Positions 60,311 through 64,000 of a DNA stretch of 64,000 nucleotides are shown one piece after another. The notes beneath the pieces are model-generated. The model did no database searches, had not been told where the DNA came from, and was given only the letters and a program-made list of their open reading frames with translations. A program made the translations under genes and the position numbers. How positions within the stretch are numbered: the stretch's first letter is position 1; each line of letters opens with the position of its first letter. This DNA is from Lewinellaceae bacterium (GTDB lineage Bacteria > Bacteroidota > Bacteroidia > Chitinophagales > Saprospiraceae): assembly GCA_020636105.1 (NCBI GenBank), contig JACJYL010000001.1:496001-560000 (forward strand). Direction: 5' to 3'.

Positions 60311-61081
60311 ATGCTCAAAACAATAACCTTAATCTTCGGCGTATTTCTTGCACTTTTCTTTATTGCCTGCGATGGCAACAAGATTGAGAATCCTCAGGAC
60401 AAAGGCTATGATTATTTTCCATTGGAAATTGGAAGGTCAATGGTTTACCAGGTTGATTCTGTCATTTTTGATCCCGAAATAGGAGGAATCAACCGAAAAG
60501 AGATCAGCCTGCAGGTCAAGGAAACAGTGGTTGATACCTTCAGGGATGAAACCAATATACTCCTCTACAAAACAGAGCGGTATGAACGCCCGGATGAAAA
60601 CCATGAATGGCAGATAAAATCCGTATTTGCCAAAGGAACGGATGAGGATCAGGCCGTTTATATCAGTGATAATTTGAGATTTATTAAATTCATCTTTCCT
60701 CCGAGAGAATATAAACATTGGGATGGGAATGTTCATTTTGATGAATTCCTTACCGTGGAAGTCGCTGGCGAACCCGTTCAGATTTTCAAAAGCTGGGCTT
60801 ACGAAATGACGGAGGTGGCTAAACCTCTTGTTCAGGATCCTTTCCAATTTGATGAAGTAACCACCGTAGTCAATGCCGACAATGAAAATATCATTGAATA
60901 CCGGTACGTGGTAGAAAAATATGCCCGTGGCATCGGTCTGGTATATCGCGAAATGAAAATACTGGACACTCAATGCGAAGCCTGCTGTAATAATGATATA
61001 AATTATTGTGAATCAATACCCTGGGAAGAAAAGGCTGAGGCTGGGTTTATCCTCACTCAAAGGCTTATTGAATACCGCTAA
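60311..61081 (+). CDS. Hypothetical lipoprotein
   Basis: A 256-aa protein with a lipoprotein signal (LFFIAC, Cys20). The mature part starts GYDYFPLEIGRSMVYQVDS, a pattern common in Bacteroidota lipoproteins of unknown function, and is mainly beta-strand. A cysteine cluster near the C-terminus (CEACCNNDINYC) could bind a metal or form disulfides. It starts 25 bases after mnmA and may be read from the same promoter, although a functional link with tRNA thiolation is unlikely. Confidence 0.75.
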   Translation: MLKTITLIFGVFLALFFIACDGNKIENPQDKGYDYFPLEIGRSMVYQVDSVIFDPEIGGINRKEISLQVKETVVDTFRDETNILLYKTERYERPDENHEWQIKSVFAKGTDEDQAVYISDNLRFIKFIFPPREYKHWDGNVHFDEFLTVEVAGEPVQIFKSWAYEMTEVAKPLVQDPFQFDEVTTVVNADNENIIEYRYVVEKYARGIGLVYREMKILDTQCEACCNNDINYCESIPWEEKAEAGFILTQRLIEYR

Positions 61082-61418
61082 TGCCCGGCATACTTTGTAT
61101 TCATTCTGAATATTGAGCCATATCCTAAATTTATTCTACTATTTTTCTAATATAAGAAATTTTCCCTCTATATTTACCAAGGTATAAAAGGAAAGCTAAC
61201 CTAATATTGTTTAAACTAAAATCTCGGGGAATTTTTTCCTTTCAGCGTTTAAACAATTTTCCAAAGTGTTTTTATGATTTAGATTTGCCCTGGTGCAATG
61301 AATCCTCGGATTCAATTCCCTTATTAATCATATTTCACCCCCTCTGAACCGTGGTAAAAACGAACATCAAATTTGGCCATGTAACAGTTATTTTGGATAT
61401 CTGAAATTTCAAAACACA
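61082..61418. other. Intergenic region with an 11-bp inverted repeat
   Basis: Arms ATTGTTTAAAC (61206-61216) and GTTTAAACAAT (61247-61257) are a perfect inverted repeat around a 30-base spacer that itself contains a GGGGAA / TTCC pairing. No gene or clear terminator is seen. Confidence 0.5.
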
Positions 61419-64000
61419 ATGAAAAAATTACTTTACACACTACTCTCTTTTATTTTATTAAGTAATGTGCTTTCAGCACAAGGGGATAACAGCGTATTTA
61501 TTACCAATGATGTCAACCAAAGGGTTACAGCCAGTTATTCCGGAAATAATAATTACGTTTCATTGTGCAATTTAGTCCCGGGTGAACAATATAAGGTAAT
61601 CATCAGCTCCGAATTGGACGAGGGATGTAATTACAGAATAAGTTTACCGGGCTCCGGTCAAAGACCTGAAGCCATGGTTTTTTTTACGGCTAATTCTGTA
61701 TGTGAAGGATTAACCATCATTGCAGATTGTCTCACTGTGAAAACTAAAACTTTCCAGTTAAGTGTTTCAAAAATGGAAAAGAAAGACAGGAATAAGCCTG
61801 TTGAAAAAGAAATACTCTCCACAATTTTAACTTCCCAAAACAGTGATGCTACCAGTCTTGTCCAAAATGTATTTATCGGAGGAGATTGTTTTGAAGTGAC
61901 CGGAGTTACCTACAGTGGTTCTTCGGGGCAATTGGGCTCATTTTCAAATGGCCTGTCTTCCATCAATATTGACCAGGGGGTTATCATTTCTACCGGGGCA
62001 ATAGGCAATGCTTCGGGTCCGAATAATTTCCCCAATGCGACAACCGGCTATTTTGTTTCTGGAACGGACAGTGACCTGGATGCCATTAGCGGCGGTGGCG
62101 CTTTATACGATATTGCAAAAATAGAATTCGACTTTACTCCAACGGAAGATCAGATTTCTTTTGAATATGCTTTTGCTTCTGATGAATATTGTGAATTTGC
62201 GGGTACTCAATACAACGATGTATTTGGTTTTTTTATCAGTGGCCCGGGAATTAACGGCCCATACTCTAATAATTCCGACAATATTGCTATCGTACCCGGT
62301 ACTGGAGACAACGTGGCCATCAACTCGGTAAATCACTATACCAATATTCCATATTATCGCGATAATTCCATCACAGAAGCCTGTGCCAGTGGATTCCCGG
62401 TGGCTCCCAATGATATAGAATTTGACGGTTTTACGACCGTACTAACCGCCATAGCCAATGTAATCCCCTGTGAAACTTATCATATTAAGCTGATCATTGG
62501 AGATCGGGGAGATGATATTTACGATTCGGCAGTATTTCTTAAGGCCAACAGTTTCGGGGGAGAACCCGAAGCCAATGTCACCTCTGAAATTTCCGGAAAT
62601 GCAGCCAGCGATATTGCCGGTTATGAAGGATGCAGTGATGCCGTAATTACTTTTACAAGAGTTGGGAATGACTTAAGTAATCCTGTTGTCATCAATTATG
62701 TGCTTTCCAACCAAAGTACCGCGACCCCCGGGGTGGATTATGAGCCCTTGCCGGCAAGTATTGTCATTCCTGCCGGTCAGGTCAGTGTTTCGATTTCCAT
62801 TGAGATATACCTGGATCTGATCGCGGAAGGGATGGAAACCATTTTTATCGAGTTACAGCAGGCTTGTAGCTGTCAGGCTTCATTGGTGGAGATCCAAATA
62901 TTCGATTCCCCTCCTCTAGAAGTAACGCTGCCCGATATCGAAGTTTGCGCAGGACAGCCCACTACCATTACTCCTGTTGTCAGTGGGGGAATCCCTCCCT
63001 ACACTTATTTATGGAGCGATGGAAGCACTTCGGAATCTATTGAAGTCCAGGTGGATGATCCTACTTCTTTTTCGGTTTCTGTCTCTGATGATTGCCATAC
63101 GGCTGAAGCGACCTTTTTTAATGTTACTCCCACCACCGCATCGGCAACACTTAGTGGAAACGGCCAAATTTGCGGAGGCAATTCTTCTGTTACCTTGAGT
63201 GTGGATCTTACAGGAATTGGCCCATGGGATATTACCTATGCCGTCGATGGAGTGCCCACCACAGTCAATAACATAAATAGTTCTCCCTATACATTTGAAG
63301 GGACTGTCGCAGGAAACTATGAGCTTATTTCGGTAGTCAGTGCAGGCGGTTGCCCAGTACAAATTTCAGGACAAGCCAGCATTTCCGAGAATTCATATAC
63401 AGCCAACCTGAGTGGAGGAGGGGAGATTTGCGGAGGATCCAATTCCGTCGACCTAAGTATCAACCTTTCGGGCAGTGGTCCCTGGAATATTACTTATGCT
63501 GTCAATGGAGCACCGACTACGGTGACCAATGTGACAAGTAGTCCTTATATTTTCAATGGTACCGAATCAGGCACTTATTCATTGATCTCAGTAGAAAGCG
63601 CTGATGGATGCCCCGTTGATGTGTCGGGCCAGGCCACTATTACAGAGGTGGTAAATACGGCTACCTTGAGTGGCCAGGGACAGGTTTGCGGAGGAAGCAG
63701 TTCCGTTGATCTGAGCGTAGCCCTGCCGGGTTCCGGGCCATGGCATGTAACCTATGCCGTAAATGGTGATGAAACTACTGTTTTTGATGTCACCTCCAAT
63801 CCTTTTATTTTCCAGGGCACTCAAGCCGGAACATACAGCCTTGTTTCAGTCGAGAGCGCTGATGGATGCCCAATCCAGGTAACCGGCCAAAGTGAAATTA
63901 CAGCATTCCAGATAAATGTTTCGCCTACGGTAGAACAGGTGAATTGTTTTGGAGAAAGCACCGGAAGCATTCAATTGAGTGCACAAGGAGGGACTGCACC
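61419..64000 (+). CDS. Large surface protein with choice-of-anchor L domain, Calx-beta domain and 86-residue repeats (3' end outside window)
   Basis: The frame from the ATG at 61419 stays open to the window end (over 860 codons). A signal peptide ends LSAQG. Residues about 140-375 form a choice-of-anchor L domain (GVIISTGAIGNASGPNN, FEYAFASDEYCEFAGTQYNDVFGFFISGPG). A Calx-beta domain follows (about 400-490: VINYVLSNQSTATPGVDYEPL), then an SprB/PKD-like unit (GIPPYTYLWSDGS) and three exact-length 86-residue repeats (63144-63917). A further SprB-like unit (VNCFGESTGSIQLSAQGG) is cut by the edge. The pattern predicts a T9SS type B tail beyond the window. Probable adhesin or gliding-related surface protein. 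Confidence 0.85.
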   Translation, partial: MKKLLYTLLSFILLSNVLSAQGDNSVFITNDVNQRVTASYSGNNNYVSLCNLVPGEQYKVIISSELDEGCNYRISLPGSGQRPEAMVFFTANSVCEGLTIIADCLTVKTKTFQLSVSKMEKKDRNKPVEKEILSTILTSQNSDATSLVQNVFIGGDCFEVTGVTYSGSSGQLGSFSNGLSSINIDQGVIISTGAIGNASGPNNFPNATTGYFVSGTDSDLDAISGGGALYDIAKIEFDFTPTEDQISFEYAFASDEYCEFAGTQYNDVFGFFISGPGINGPYSNNSDNIAIVPGTGDNVAINSVNHYTNIPYYRDNSITEACASGFPVAPNDIEFDGFTTVLTAIANVIPCETYHIKLIIGDRGDDIYDSAVFLKANSFGGEPEANVTSEISGNAASDIAGYEGCSDAVITFTRVGNDLSNPVVINYVLSNQSTATPGVDYEPLPASIVIPAGQVSVSISIEIYLDLIAEGMETIFIELQQACSCQASLVEIQIFDSPPLEVTLPDIEVCAGQPTTITPVVSGGIPPYTYLWSDGSTSESIEVQVDDPTSFSVSVSDDCHTAEATFFNVTPTTASATLSGNGQICGGNSSVTLSVDLTGIGPWDITYAVDGVPTTVNNINSSPYTFEGTVAGNYELISVVSAGGCPVQISGQASISENSYTANLSGGGEICGGSNSVDLSINLSGSGPWNITYAVNGAPTTVTNVTSSPYIFNGTESGTYSLISVESADGCPVDVSGQATITEVVNTATLSGQGQVCGGSSSVDLSVALPGSGPWHVTYAVNGDETTVFDVTSNPFIFQGTQAGTYSLVSVESADGCPIQVTGQSEITAFQINVSPTVEQVNCFGESTGSIQLSAQGGTA
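63144..63917 (+). repeat. Three tandem 258-bp coding repeats
   Basis: Units start at 63144, 63402 and 63660, exactly 258 bases (86 codons) apart. Each encodes a beta-rich module that begins ATLSGxGxxCGGxSSV-like and contains GPWxITYAVNG and ESADGCP. There are no length differences between copies. Confidence 0.9.

Overview
The window looks like a chromosomal stretch from a Bacteroidota bacterium, most likely a gliding, polysaccharide-degrading member of the Saprospiria (class-level guess, moderate confidence). The signs are a SusC/SusD polysaccharide utilisation locus (PUL) with a hybrid two-component regulator, type IX secretion (T9SS) C-terminal sorting domains of both A and B type, a PorP/SprF-like protein, lipoproteins with acidic residues after the lipobox cysteine, and promoter elements of the Bacteroidota TAnnTTTG type. 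No rRNA, tRNA, CRISPR array, phage or insertion sequence was seen.

Layout. 1-2.6 kb: the end of a soluble NAD-linked [NiFe] hydrogenase operon (hoxY, hoxH, hoxW) closed by a strong terminator. 2.9-12.3 kb: accessory genes, namely a large exported protein joining a barrel-like N-terminus to a lipase-like domain, a lipoprotein, a decayed region with a gene remnant and repeats, an exported TPR protein built from two copies of one long module, and a small protein made of three effector-associated-domain-like repeats. 12.3-12.8 kb: a CYTH phosphatase.

12.9-37.7 kb: a complete beta-mannan (galacto/glucomannan) PUL. A leftward operon encodes a GH5-like enzyme with a T9SS tail, a CE2-type esterase and a GH27 alpha-galactosidase. 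A rightward operon encodes SusC, SusD, two surface glycan-binding lipoproteins, a GH26 mannanase, a sodium symporter, a GH130 phosphorylase, a cellobiose/mannobiose 2-epimerase and an HTCS regulator, followed by a separately transcribed GH5. The logic is: outer-surface debranching and backbone cleavage, import, epimerisation of mannobiose to mannosylglucose, then phosphorolysis to mannose 1-phosphate and glucose. A direct-repeat motif sits at nearly the same distance from a -7 element upstream of both susC and the distal GH5, and is the best candidate for the HTCS operator.

37.8-40.7 kb: housekeeping genes (ArsC-like, MiaA with an unusual C-terminal extension, a TIGR01777 epimerase-like protein) separated by short repeats, hairpins and a tiny gene remnant. 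40.8-51.3 kb: a leftward cluster of a PorP/SprF-like protein and two giant T9SS-secreted surface proteins. 52.0-56.7 kb: a tight three-gene O-acylation cassette (two SGNH proteins, one carrying an internal LysM, and an MBOAT acyltransferase). 56.8-61.1 kb: DUF502 membrane protein, RlpA-SPOR protein, MnmA and a lipoprotein. 61.4 kb to the right edge: the start of another large surface protein with choice-of-anchor, Calx-beta and 86-residue tandem repeats, cut by the window end.
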